Origin: a virus
IMG/VR virus record: IMGVR_UViG_3300006735_000023
Span: 1 to 64,000 of that record
Length of the DNA stretch: 64,000 bases
Direction: 5' to 3' (one strand)
Made by a program: the position numbers and the translations under genes. Below are positions 55,660 through 63,593 of the stretch, piece after piece. The notes under the pieces were generated by a model. That model did no database searches, was not told the DNA's origin, and saw only the letters and a list, made by a program, of their open reading frames with translations. Numbering within the stretch: the first letter of the stretch is position 1; every line of letters starts with the position of its first letter.

Positions 55660-56235
55660 ATGCCTTTAATAAATAAAATACCAACCATATCATCAGGAGA
55701 TTATAAAAATTATAATGCATATTTTGATGAAACACCAGGAAGGGCGGCGGTACAATATGTATTAAAACCTAAAATGGTAATAAGTGACACAGAAGGAGTT
55801 TTTAGAACAATGTTAGGAGATTTAAGTAGAGATGAACCTTATGCGGATTTCACATCTGTTTATGTAAACACTTTTATTGATTATACATTTAAGAAAAATC
55901 CAGCTTATAATACAAAACAAGGAAATATTAAAGTAAAAAATGGAGGTACAATGATAATTCAAACACCACAAGGTGAGAATAACCCGATGTACAAGTCCCA
56001 ACCTACTTTTTTAATGGCTTTTCCAGGTAGAGATACGTTAGCATTAAATCCTCATACTAAAATGTTAACTAATACTAAAGTAGTTACACAGGGAGGGTTA
56101 GCGGTAGATAAGACAGCAAATAACGCACCAAATAACACACCAACACCAACACCATCACCAAGTTCCACTAGTATGGGAAGTTCTTCATCTATGGGAGTAG
56201 GTGGAGGAATGGGATCAGTAGGTGGAGGATATTAA
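55660..56235 (+). CDS. Virion protein with Pro/Thr linker and Gly/Ser tail (191 aa)
   Basis: Residues 1-140 look folded (YFDETPGRAAVQYVLKPKMV, then MYKSQPTFLMAFPGRDTLAL). The rest is low complexity: a TPTPTPSPSS linker followed by Ser/Met/Gly text ending GSVGGGY. The end resembles the Gly tail of the 53533 protein. No Cys and no enzyme motif. It sits between two larger structural genes with short gaps (12 and 14 bases). Likely a minor virion protein. Confidence 0.6.
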   Translation: MPLINKIPTISSGDYKNYNAYFDETPGRAAVQYVLKPKMVISDTEGVFRTMLGDLSRDEPYADFTSVYVNTFIDYTFKKNPAYNTKQGNIKVKNGGTMIIQTPQGENNPMYKSQPTFLMAFPGRDTLALNPHTKMLTNTKVVTQGGLAVDKTANNAPNNTPTPTPSPSSTSMGSSSSMGVGGGMGSVGGGY

Positions 56236-56249
56236 ATAAAGAAAATAAA

Positions 56250-57572
56250 ATGGCAGTAAATCAAGGATTTTTTAAGAAAGTTGAGGAGGGGTCCTCAAAA
56301 ATTAAACCAATAACTGTTTTTACCGACAGTGTAACATTAAGTGGTAAATCAGCAAAATATTACGCAGCTGATCGTAGAAATCTTACGAATCAACAGAATA
56401 ATATTTTTATGACAATGAACTTACCACTAACACCAACACAACAAACAGTGTTTCAAGGTAATTTTGCTACAGGAACAAGTTACAATTTTTCAGGTACAAG
56501 TGGATTCAACCAAAATGTGATAATTTATAGTCCAATTACAGGAACAAGTTATGGTGAATTAGTTGTAGGACACTCAATACACATGAAAGTACCAATCCAA
56601 ACTGCCGATACAACATTTGGTGCTTATTGTGGAGTTATTCCATGTGTACAAACAATTGATATATACGGTTCTTACCAATACCAGGGAGGGTATCAAGACA
56701 CATTTGATATCTTAACTTCTGAAAGTAGTGCAAATGCGGTAGAATTTGGACAACCAATGTATAATATAAATGGGGATTTAGTTAACTATGACCCATATAA
56801 AAGTAATATTGTATTTTTATTTTCTGATTTTGTTAGAAGACCTAATAATGACTCGGCTAAGTCTTGGGCAACTCAGTCAGCAAACGCTTTAATAAACACT
56901 AATAAAGTTTATAAAGATGGTAAAGATCCTTTTAATTACGAATCAATCAATATAAGTGGTAGAGATATAATTGATGTACCAGTAGGGTTATGTAGATTAG
57001 ATTCAGGATTTTGTGCAATTACTCATCCTTTTATTGTTAACGCTTTTGCCTTAACGGCTGGAACAGTAACAGGTGCTGGATGGGTAACACCATCTGATGG
57101 TAGTTATGCAGGTCCAGGTACAGTACAATCGGGTACAGACTCAGTAGGTGCAGAATGGGCACAAGCTAACAGTGCTTCCAACTACGGAGACACTAACTTT
57201 AATGCAGGTTGGTTAAATCAAGGGGATAGTGGTTCACCATTTACCGCATTATACTATACAGGAGGTACAGATAATGGTGGAACCGCAGGACAAACAACCG
57301 CAATTTCTGCATCAACATCATTTAGAACAGTAAGTACAGATTATGTACAAAGTATTACTTGTGTTGCTGAAGCAGGATCATGGACTACCTCAACAAATCC
57401 AACTTGGGTGGAACAATATGGAGACCAAGGACCTAACAATTCAGGGGTATATGTAACGAAGATAGGTTTATGGGATGCTAATCAAAATTTATTAGGGGTG
57501 GCAGTTCCAGACACACCAATATTAAAAACTGGTACACAATTTATGACTGCAACTCTTAACTTAAAGAGATAA
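56250..57572 (+). CDS. Virion/fibre protein (440 aa) with shared C-terminal domain
   Basis: An N-terminal segment (GFFKKVEEGSSKIKPITVFT) is followed by beta-rich sequence with a Cys pair (AYCGVIPCVQTID) and a LCRLDSGFCAIT element. The C-terminus from about residue 385 (NPTWVEQYGD, then VYVTKIGLWDANQNLLGVAV and a final TATLNLKR) parallels the C-terminus of the 51139 protein. This type of ending (strand, IGLxD turn, hydrophobic strand) is seen in fibre proteins of Bacteroidota phages as far as I recall. It is the last gene of the structural block; a replication block follows 20 bases later. Confidence 0.6.
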   Translation: MAVNQGFFKKVEEGSSKIKPITVFTDSVTLSGKSAKYYAADRRNLTNQQNNIFMTMNLPLTPTQQTVFQGNFATGTSYNFSGTSGFNQNVIIYSPITGTSYGELVVGHSIHMKVPIQTADTTFGAYCGVIPCVQTIDIYGSYQYQGGYQDTFDILTSESSANAVEFGQPMYNINGDLVNYDPYKSNIVFLFSDFVRRPNNDSAKSWATQSANALINTNKVYKDGKDPFNYESINISGRDIIDVPVGLCRLDSGFCAITHPFIVNAFALTAGTVTGAGWVTPSDGSYAGPGTVQSGTDSVGAEWAQANSASNYGDTNFNAGWLNQGDSGSPFTALYYTGGTDNGGTAGQTTAISASTSFRTVSTDYVQSITCVAEAGSWTTSTNPTWVEQYGDQGPNNSGVYVTKIGLWDANQNLLGVAVPDTPILKTGTQFMTATLNLKR

Positions 57573-57578
57573 CAGGCT

Positions 57579-57586
57579 TATATTTT
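57579..57586 (+). promoter_or_regulatory. Possible -7 box (TATATTTT) before RuvC-like gene
   Basis: TATATTTT is one base off TAnnTTTG and lies seven bases before the ATG. No convincing -33 element is 19-21 bases upstream (TTAA is found), so this is weak. A promoter here would match the change from structural to replication genes. Confidence 0.2.
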
Positions 57587-57592
57587 CCTCAT

Positions 57593-58183
57593 ATGGAAAA
57601 AAAAGGTACTATATTAGGATTAGATGTCTCAACAAAAACAATAGGAATTGCTTTGTTCAATTTGGATGGTAAGTTATTAGAATTAACACATATCACACCA
57701 AGACCAAAACCAAAACCAGAAACAAAGGTAGGTGAGTTAATTAAAAAGGCTAACATTTTTAAGGAGTTTATACAAAAATATAAAAAATTAAACGTCGTAA
57801 AAGTAATTATCGAAGAACCGTTATTAAGAAGTAATAATGTTAATACTGTGGGTACTCTTTTAAGATATAATGGTATGATATCTAAAATATGTTACGATGA
57901 TTTAGAAATTTTACCAGAGTATATTTCCACATATAACTCTAGAAAATTTGCATTCCCAGATTTAATGAAAGCTAGAAAAGAGGGACTTAAACCAGTTTTA
58001 TTTGGTGGATATGACACAAAAATAGATAAAAAAATGGTTATTTGGGAAAAAGTATCCCTTTTAGAACCACAAATAGTCTGGCTTTATACTAGAAATCAAA
58101 CACTCAAAAAAGAATCCTTTGATATGACAGATGCGTACACATGTGTCTTGGGTCATATGAAAGAAAAAGGTATTTGGTCTTAA
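57593..58183 (+). CDS. RuvC-like Holliday junction resolvase
   Basis: 196 residues with the RNase H-fold pattern of RuvC: strand ILGLDVSTKTIGIALF with Asp11, a second acidic strand KVIIEEPLL with Glu74/75, and a C-terminal DMTDAYTC with Asp177/180 as the third metal ligand. It would cut four-way junctions produced by recombination before packaging. T4 uses the unrelated endonuclease VII (gp49) for this step, so this is a replacement by a RuvC-type enzyme. It starts the second replication block and is followed by the primase gene after 35 bases. Confidence 0.8.
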   Translation: MEKKGTILGLDVSTKTIGIALFNLDGKLLELTHITPRPKPKPETKVGELIKKANIFKEFIQKYKKLNVVKVIIEEPLLRSNNVNTVGTLLRYNGMISKICYDDLEILPEYISTYNSRKFAFPDLMKARKEGLKPVLFGGYDTKIDKKMVIWEKVSLLEPQIVWLYTRNQTLKKESFDMTDAYTCVLGHMKEKGIWS

Positions 58184-58214
58184 TTGACATCCTCCCCATA
58201 TATTCGTATTTTTA
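58184..58214 (+). promoter_or_regulatory. Possible promoter before primase
   Basis: TTG at 58184-58186 and TATTTTTA at 58207-58214 are 20 bases apart, roughly matching the Bacteroidota TTTG/TAnnTTTG arrangement with one mismatch in each box. It lies in the 35-base gap before the primase gene. Confidence 0.3.
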
Positions 58215-58218
58215 ACAC

Positions 58219-59175
58219 ATGGCGAATGAATTTATACTTGATATTTTAGACGAAATCCTAGGAGAAAGACAAAAATCTAACGAAGGTAAACAACAGGTAA
58301 GTTATGACTGCCCTGTTTGTTCTTATGATATAAAAGGTTTACAAGATGGCGACGGTAAAGGAAATTTTGAGGTTAATTATCGTTTAGGTGTTTATAAGTG
58401 TTGGGCTTGTAGTGAAACACATGGAACTCATGGTAGTTTACGTAAATTAATTAATGTCTATGCACCAAAAAAAATAAAAGAAAGATATTTTTCTCTGGTA
58501 GACGGAAGTAATTTTGAATATTCAGAAGCCAATATAGTAACAGAAAAAATTGGATTACCTAAAGAATACATTCCCTTAATTAATAACACAAAAGAAGATT
58601 ATCATACAATAAGAGTTATGAGATATCTAAAAAGTAGGGCGATTACAAAAGATATTATAAATAAAAATAAAATTGGTTTTTGTAAAAGTGGAAAATATTC
58701 AGGTAGAGTAATAATACCTTCCTACGATAAATACGGTGAATTGAATTACTTTATTAGTAGAAGTTATGTAAATCATAAAATGAAATACCTTAATCCTCTT
58801 ACCTCGAAGGAAGATATAATTTTTAATGAGGATAAAATAGAATGGGATAAGAATTTATTTTTAGTTGAAGGAGTCTTCGATTCATTATTCATACCCAACT
58901 CAATACCCATGTTAGGTAAAGTTATGGGGGATAAATTATGGGAAGTAATTTATAAAAAATTAACGAAAAAAATATTTATAGTATTAGATTCTGATGCTTG
59001 GAGTGATGCAATAAAATTATATAAAAAACTAGATGGTGGGAAACTAAAAGGGCGCGTTTTTATAACAAAAATACCAGATAATACAGACGTTGCCGACATA
59101 GTTAAAGACCATGGTTTAGAAGAATTAAAAAAAATATTATTATCATCTGGTAGATTAAAAGAAAGTACATTATAA
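58219..59175 (+). CDS. 61: DNA primase (zinc finger plus TOPRIM)
   Basis: 318 residues, close to T4 gp61 (342). An N-terminal zinc ribbon uses Cys31, Cys34, Cys61 and Cys64 (CPVC and CWAC). The TOPRIM part follows: strand LFLVEGVFDSLF with Glu217, and the DxD strand FIVLDSDAW with Asp257 and Asp259. Between them, GRVIIPSYDKYGELNYFISR matches the DnaG-type core. It would lay primers for the lagging strand together with the gp41-like helicase encoded at 20109. The stop shares a base with the start of the next gene (TAATG). Confidence 0.87.
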   Translation: MANEFILDILDEILGERQKSNEGKQQVSYDCPVCSYDIKGLQDGDGKGNFEVNYRLGVYKCWACSETHGTHGSLRKLINVYAPKKIKERYFSLVDGSNFEYSEANIVTEKIGLPKEYIPLINNTKEDYHTIRVMRYLKSRAITKDIINKNKIGFCKSGKYSGRVIIPSYDKYGELNYFISRSYVNHKMKYLNPLTSKEDIIFNEDKIEWDKNLFLVEGVFDSLFIPNSIPMLGKVMGDKLWEVIYKKLTKKIFIVLDSDAWSDAIKLYKKLDGGKLKGRVFITKIPDNTDVADIVKDHGLEELKKILLSSGRLKESTL

Positions 59176-59942
59176 TGGAAACAATAAGAGAATTAGCAAA
59201 ATTTAATCATATTAAGTATTATGATAAACCACACAAATATTATATCGATGGAGAAGAAATGATTTCAGCGACAACCTTTATTGGTAAATTTAAGGAAAAG
59301 TTTGAGGAGGATTATTGGTCTAAAAGAAAGGCAAAAGAGAGAGGAATAACACAAAAAGAAATATTGGCAGAATGGAAACATAAGGCATTAACATCAACAG
59401 AAAAAGGTACAGCCTTTCATGAATATGCGGAAAACTACCTTACTAACAGAATTTTTCCTTACCCTGAAAAAAGAATTAATTCTGTTCTAGGAGAAGGAAA
59501 TGATGTTAAAGAAAGATTTGATAAATTGGTTAAGTTATTTGACAAATTCTATGAAGATTCGTACGGTAGACTAATCCCAATTAGGGCTGAACTTGTTGTA
59601 GGAGATAAAGAATTAGGTATTTGTGGTATGGTCGATCAGTTATTCTTTAATGAAAAAAGTAATAAGTTGGAAATATGGGATTGGAAAACAAATAAAAAGA
59701 TTGATAAAAGTAATAGATGGCAGAATTTCAAAGAACCGGTTTCACATCTAGATGTTTGTGAACTTAATACATATTCTTTACAATTATCACTATACAAATA
59801 CATCATAGGTAGAAACACGAACATTGAACTTGGAGACTGCTATATTGTCTGGTTTAATGAAAAAAATGATAAATATTTTCCAATAAAATGTCATGACTAC
59901 ACAGAGGAAATAAAATTAATGATAGAATCGTACTCAAAATGA
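59175..59942 (+). CDS. PD-(D/E)XK (RecB-like) nuclease
   Basis: 255 residues with motifs of the RecB/exonuclease superfamily: TAFHEYAENYL (motif I His/Glu helix), ICGMVDQLFF with the acidic Asp, LEIWDWKTNKK with the Asp-x-Lys pair, and a Q-containing helix (NTYSLQLSLYKYII). Four scattered Cys do not form a Cas4-type iron-sulfur cluster. It overlaps the primase stop by one base and the gp47 gene by four. The context with gp47/gp46 suggests DNA end processing or host DNA degradation. It is not part of the T4 46/47 operon, so it is an added enzyme. Confidence 0.75.
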   Translation: METIRELAKFNHIKYYDKPHKYYIDGEEMISATTFIGKFKEKFEEDYWSKRKAKERGITQKEILAEWKHKALTSTEKGTAFHEYAENYLTNRIFPYPEKRINSVLGEGNDVKERFDKLVKLFDKFYEDSYGRLIPIRAELVVGDKELGICGMVDQLFFNEKSNKLEIWDWKTNKKIDKSNRWQNFKEPVSHLDVCELNTYSLQLSLYKYIIGRNTNIELGDCYIVWFNEKNDKYFPIKCHDYTEEIKLMIESYSK

Positions 59943-60748
59943 TAAAAGTAATATATCACATAGCGGATATCCACATAAGATTATTTAAGAGACATGAAGA
60001 ATACCAAAGTGTCCTTAATAAGTTCTATAAAATGGTAAAAAAAGACATTGGAAAAAGAGGTTTGTCCAGAGATGAAGTAAGAATCGCCATAGCGGGAGAT
60101 CTAGTACACTCCAAAAACCAAATGACACCAGAATTAGTTAGTTTTGTTATAAAAATGCTTAATGATTGTACCAGCATTTGTAAAACTGTAATAATTTTAG
60201 GTAATCATGATTTTCTCGCAAACAATTTAGATAGGTTAGATGCGTTATCACCACTTATTGAATCATTAAAAAATGAAGACATATTATTTTATAAAGATAC
60301 TGGATGTTATGAAGACGATAATGTAGTATGGTGTGTTTATTCACAAGTAACAGGGTCTGATAGACCTAATATAGAAGAAAAAAAGGAAGAATTACCTGAA
60401 AAAAAATACATTGGATTATACCATGATCCAATAATGGGATTAAAGACTGATGTGGGTTACGAGTTTGAAGATGGTCAAGAAGTAACTATATTTGAAGGTT
60501 TAGATTGGACACTTTGTGGGGACATACATAAACGAGAAGTATTAATTATTGATAAAAGACCAGTAATAATGGTGGGGTCATTAATACAACAAAATTTTGG
60601 TGAAGGAATAAATAAACATGGGTTTTGTATAGTTGATATAGAAAAAGATAAGTACGAATTCAAGGACATAAAAAATGAATATGGATTCTATACTTTTAAG
60701 ATAAAATCTATAGACGATATAGAAATGGAAAAAGAAATATTATTATGA
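59939..60748 (+). CDS. 47: gp47-like recombination nuclease (SbcD/Mre11 family)
   Basis: 269 residues with the metallophosphatase motifs in order: HIADIHIR (Asp10, His12), IAIAGDLVHS (Asp54), VIILGNHDF (Asn89, His90, Asp91), then LYHDPIMG and WTLCGDIHKRE. T4 gp47 (339) pairs with gp46 to resect DNA ends for recombination-dependent replication. The protein here is shorter, so the C-terminal capping part may be reduced. Start ATGA overlaps the upstream stop. The gp46 partner is separated by one small coiled-coil gene. Confidence 0.85.
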   Translation: MIKVIYHIADIHIRLFKRHEEYQSVLNKFYKMVKKDIGKRGLSRDEVRIAIAGDLVHSKNQMTPELVSFVIKMLNDCTSICKTVIILGNHDFLANNLDRLDALSPLIESLKNEDILFYKDTGCYEDDNVVWCVYSQVTGSDRPNIEEKKEELPEKKYIGLYHDPIMGLKTDVGYEFEDGQEVTIFEGLDWTLCGDIHKREVLIIDKRPVIMVGSLIQQNFGEGINKHGFCIVDIEKDKYEFKDIKNEYGFYTFKIKSIDDIEMEKEILL

Positions 60749-61215
60749 AAATAAAAGTTTTAGAAGAATTGGAAGATGAATTTAGAAAATTCTGTAAATT
60801 AAATGAAATAGAAGACATAAATAAAGAAGCTTATAACTGTTTCATTTCAGGTTTTAATGTTAGAAAATACGGACCAACACCAATAGGCCAAAAAGAGGTG
60901 GTGGAAAAAGTTGTTGAGGTGGAAAAAATTATTGAAAAAATTATTGAGAAAGAAGTACCAATAACCGATGATGTAAAAATACAAGAATTTATAAAAGAAA
61001 TAGAAAACTTAAAAAATAACTATAATGATTTACAAGGTCTAACTAATGAAAAAGACAATCAAATAAAGGCTTTAAGTTCACAAACTCAATTTTATAAAAC
61101 ACAAATATCTGGACTACAAAAGGAGATGGAAAAACGTACAGGGCCTTTACAAAGATTAATGAGAGGTGATTTCCTAAGAGGCTCTAAACTAAATAATAAC
61201 TTATACGATGACTAA
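60745..61215 (+). CDS. Coiled-coil protein between gp47 and gp46
   Basis: 156 residues. Residues about 45-75 form a Val/Ile/Glu/Lys heptad run (VEKVVEVEKIIEKIIEKEVP), and residues 80-130 form a second long helix (EIENLKNNYNDLQGLTNEKD). The C-terminus is basic (LQRLMRGDFLRGSK). The N-terminal 40 residues look like a small helical domain with FCKLNEIEDINKEAYNC. It overlaps gp47 by four bases and gp46 by eight, so it is made with them. T4 has the small unrelated gene 46.1/46.2 region there; a role as a third subunit of the 46/47 complex is plausible but unproven. Confidence 0.65.
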   Translation: MKIKVLEELEDEFRKFCKLNEIEDINKEAYNCFISGFNVRKYGPTPIGQKEVVEKVVEVEKIIEKIIEKEVPITDDVKIQEFIKEIENLKNNYNDLQGLTNEKDNQIKALSSQTQFYKTQISGLQKEMEKRTGPLQRLMRGDFLRGSKLNNNLYDD

Positions 61216-63553
61216 AATAAAAGTACCACCTAAGGCAAATCTTAGAATTTTTTGGGAAGACAAAGCGGAAAACTACACCCAACAACGAAGAAAAAAAGTT
61301 GAGTCATACTTTAGAAACAAATACGGAGTAAAAAAAGTTAACCTAATTTTCAAACCAACAAAAATTAATGAAAAAACAGGAAAAGTAGAAATAGACATTA
61401 GTGAGAATATAATGGATGATAATTACCAAAAAAAGTTATTTGCATCCTGGTTAAGTTTAACAAATCATGAAGTTGAGTGGGAAAGATTACTAGCTCTAAA
61501 CACTAAAGTCCAAGAAAAATTAGAACAAGAAAGAGATATTGATTATAGACATCGTACTTGGAAAATTAAAAAAATAGAATTTGATAATTTTTTATCTTTT
61601 GGTGAGGGCAATGTTGTTGATTATTCTAAATTAAATGGAATTAGTGTTGTTTCATCATCTCCTCCTAATTTTGGAGGTAAAACTATTTTTTGTTTAGATC
61701 TTCTACTATTCCTATTGTTTAATACCACAACCAGAACCTCAAAAACTATAGAAATTTTTAATAAATATTCAAATCAAGATAGAGTAAGGGTTAAAGGGTA
61801 TCTGATTATTGATAATGAAGAGTATAGTATTGAAAGAGGTATTATACGTAGAAAAACTAAAAAAGGAGATTGGGCGGTAAAGACAGAACTAAGATTTCAA
61901 AAAATAATGGAGGATGGGTCGGTATTGAATTTAGAAGGAGAACAAAGAAGAGAAACAGATGAACTTATAAAGAAAAGTATAGGAACATATGACGATTTTA
62001 TGGCAACAATAATTTCTACCGCTTCCAACCTAGAAAACCTAATTGAAACTAAACCAACGGAAAGAGGTAAAACACTCTCTAAATTCATAGGATTAGAAAT
62101 ATTAGAAAATAAAGAAAAAATAGCCAAAGAAATGTATTCCAACTGGAATAAAACATTAAAGATGAATCTTTATAATACCGAAGAGTTAAAAAATGATAAT
62201 AAAATTCTTAAAGAAGATATAGAAGAAGATGAAAAATTAAAAGTTGGAGAAAACGCGTTATTAAAACAACTTGAAAATAATATTGGAGATATTGATAATG
62301 AAAAAGAGTTTTACCTTTCCCAAAAAACAAAGATTGATGATAACTTAACCAAGGTTAAACCCAATGAGATACAAGAAGAAATACAAAAGATTGAAAAAAA
62401 GATAACCGATGCAGATAAACTCTACGAAGAAAGAGAAAAAGAAATAACTAATATTGGGAATACAAATTACGATATTGAAATATACACCTCACTTACACAA
62501 GAAGAAAAGGATGTAGAAATACTCATAGTAAAAAAGAATTCTGAAATTAATGTAAAACAAAATCAAGTTAAAAACTTAGAGAATAGTGAATTTTGTCCAG
62601 TTTGTAAAAGAGCTATGGAAGAAGTGGATCATAGTAAAGAAATAACAGAAGTTAAAAAACAAATTGAAAAATTTGAGGACGAAAAGGTTAAGGAACAAAA
62701 GAGATTAAAAAAAATCCAGGATAAATTAGAAAAACAAAAACAACGTAAAAGTAATTTTGATGAGGTAGAAAAAATTAAAATAACACTTAGTAGGATAGAA
62801 ATTGATAGGGAGAGGTGGGAGTTAGAAATAGAGAGAAAAAAAGAAGTAATAAACAAATACAACACCAATCTTAAAGCAATTGAAAATAATATAGAGATAG
62901 AGAAAAAAATTGTTGATGCTAATTACAGAAAGAGTAAAAAATCTTTAGAAAGAGATAACTCATTAAATAAAATTACAAGTATGTCATCAAGAATTGCGGT
63001 AAATCAAAAAACTCTAACTAATAATGAAAAGATTATTGAAGTTATAAAAAAAGAGGAAGAGATAGATAATGTCTTTAGAGTATTCATTCAAATGGTAGGA
63101 AAAAACGGTATCGGTAAAATTGTTATGAATAATATAATTCCTTCGATTAATAATGAGTTAGAAAGATTGCTAAGTGACACAACTGAGTTTGATGTTAAGT
63201 TAGAACTTAATGAAAGAAAAGAGATAGAATTTCACATGATGGATAGGAAGACTCAAATATCCAAACCTCTAGTCGCTGGTAGTGGATTCGAAAAAACTTT
63301 AGCCTCGTTAGCTCTAAGATGTGTTCTTACTAGAATTAGTTGTTTACCAAAACCTAACATAATTGTTTTAGATGAAATACTAGGTAAGGTATCAAATGAA
63401 AATCTTGAAAGAGTCTCTCAATTCTTTGATAAGGTAAAAGAATATTTCCCTATTGTTATGTTAATCACACATAATGAAATGGTTAAAGACTGGTCTGAAA
63501 AAATATTAACAATAACAAAAAAAGATAACATTAGTTCTATTTGTAGAGTCTAA
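61208..63553 (+). CDS. 46: gp46-like recombination ATPase (SbcC/Rad50 family) with N-terminal extension
   Basis: 781 residues; T4 gp46 has 560. The SMC-type head starts at about residue 117 (WKIKKIEFDNFLSFGEGNVV), after an N-terminal extension of about 115 residues that T4 lacks. Walker A is PPNFGGKT at 152-159; its first Gly is replaced by Pro. A long coiled coil (about 300-640) contains the zinc hook Cys463-Pro-Val-Cys466. The signature AGSGFEKTLASLALR (about 690), Walker B strand IIVLDE (Asp722, Glu723) and switch MLITHNEM follow. It pairs with gp47 for DNA end processing. Overlaps the coiled-coil gene by eight bases. Confidence 0.87.
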   Translation: MTKIKVPPKANLRIFWEDKAENYTQQRRKKVESYFRNKYGVKKVNLIFKPTKINEKTGKVEIDISENIMDDNYQKKLFASWLSLTNHEVEWERLLALNTKVQEKLEQERDIDYRHRTWKIKKIEFDNFLSFGEGNVVDYSKLNGISVVSSSPPNFGGKTIFCLDLLLFLLFNTTTRTSKTIEIFNKYSNQDRVRVKGYLIIDNEEYSIERGIIRRKTKKGDWAVKTELRFQKIMEDGSVLNLEGEQRRETDELIKKSIGTYDDFMATIISTASNLENLIETKPTERGKTLSKFIGLEILENKEKIAKEMYSNWNKTLKMNLYNTEELKNDNKILKEDIEEDEKLKVGENALLKQLENNIGDIDNEKEFYLSQKTKIDDNLTKVKPNEIQEEIQKIEKKITDADKLYEEREKEITNIGNTNYDIEIYTSLTQEEKDVEILIVKKNSEINVKQNQVKNLENSEFCPVCKRAMEEVDHSKEITEVKKQIEKFEDEKVKEQKRLKKIQDKLEKQKQRKSNFDEVEKIKITLSRIEIDRERWELEIERKKEVINKYNTNLKAIENNIEIEKKIVDANYRKSKKSLERDNSLNKITSMSSRIAVNQKTLTNNEKIIEVIKKEEEIDNVFRVFIQMVGKNGIGKIVMNNIIPSINNELERLLSDTTEFDVKLELNERKEIEFHMMDRKTQISKPLVAGSGFEKTLASLALRCVLTRISCLPKPNIIVLDEILGKVSNENLERVSQFFDKVKEYFPIVMLITHNEMVKDWSEKILTITKKDNISSICRV

Positions 63554-63570
63554 TTTTATTTGTATATTTG
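63540..63570 (+). promoter_or_regulatory. Bacteroidota-type promoter TTTG-N19-TATATTTG
   Basis: TTTG at 63540-63543 and TATATTTG at 63563-63570 are 19 bases apart, matching the Bacteroidota vegetative consensus (-33 TTTG, -7 TAnnTTTG) exactly. It overlaps the end of the gp46 gene and lies 23 bases before the ATG of the last gene. This is the best host-type promoter in the window. Confidence 0.65.
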
Positions 63571-63593
63571 TAACATATAAAATCATATATAAA

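Noticed and set aside
59175-59942. Cas4-like protein
   Set aside because: The nuclease core fits the superfamily, but the four Cys are scattered and do not make the Cas4 iron-sulfur cluster, and no CRISPR genes are nearby.
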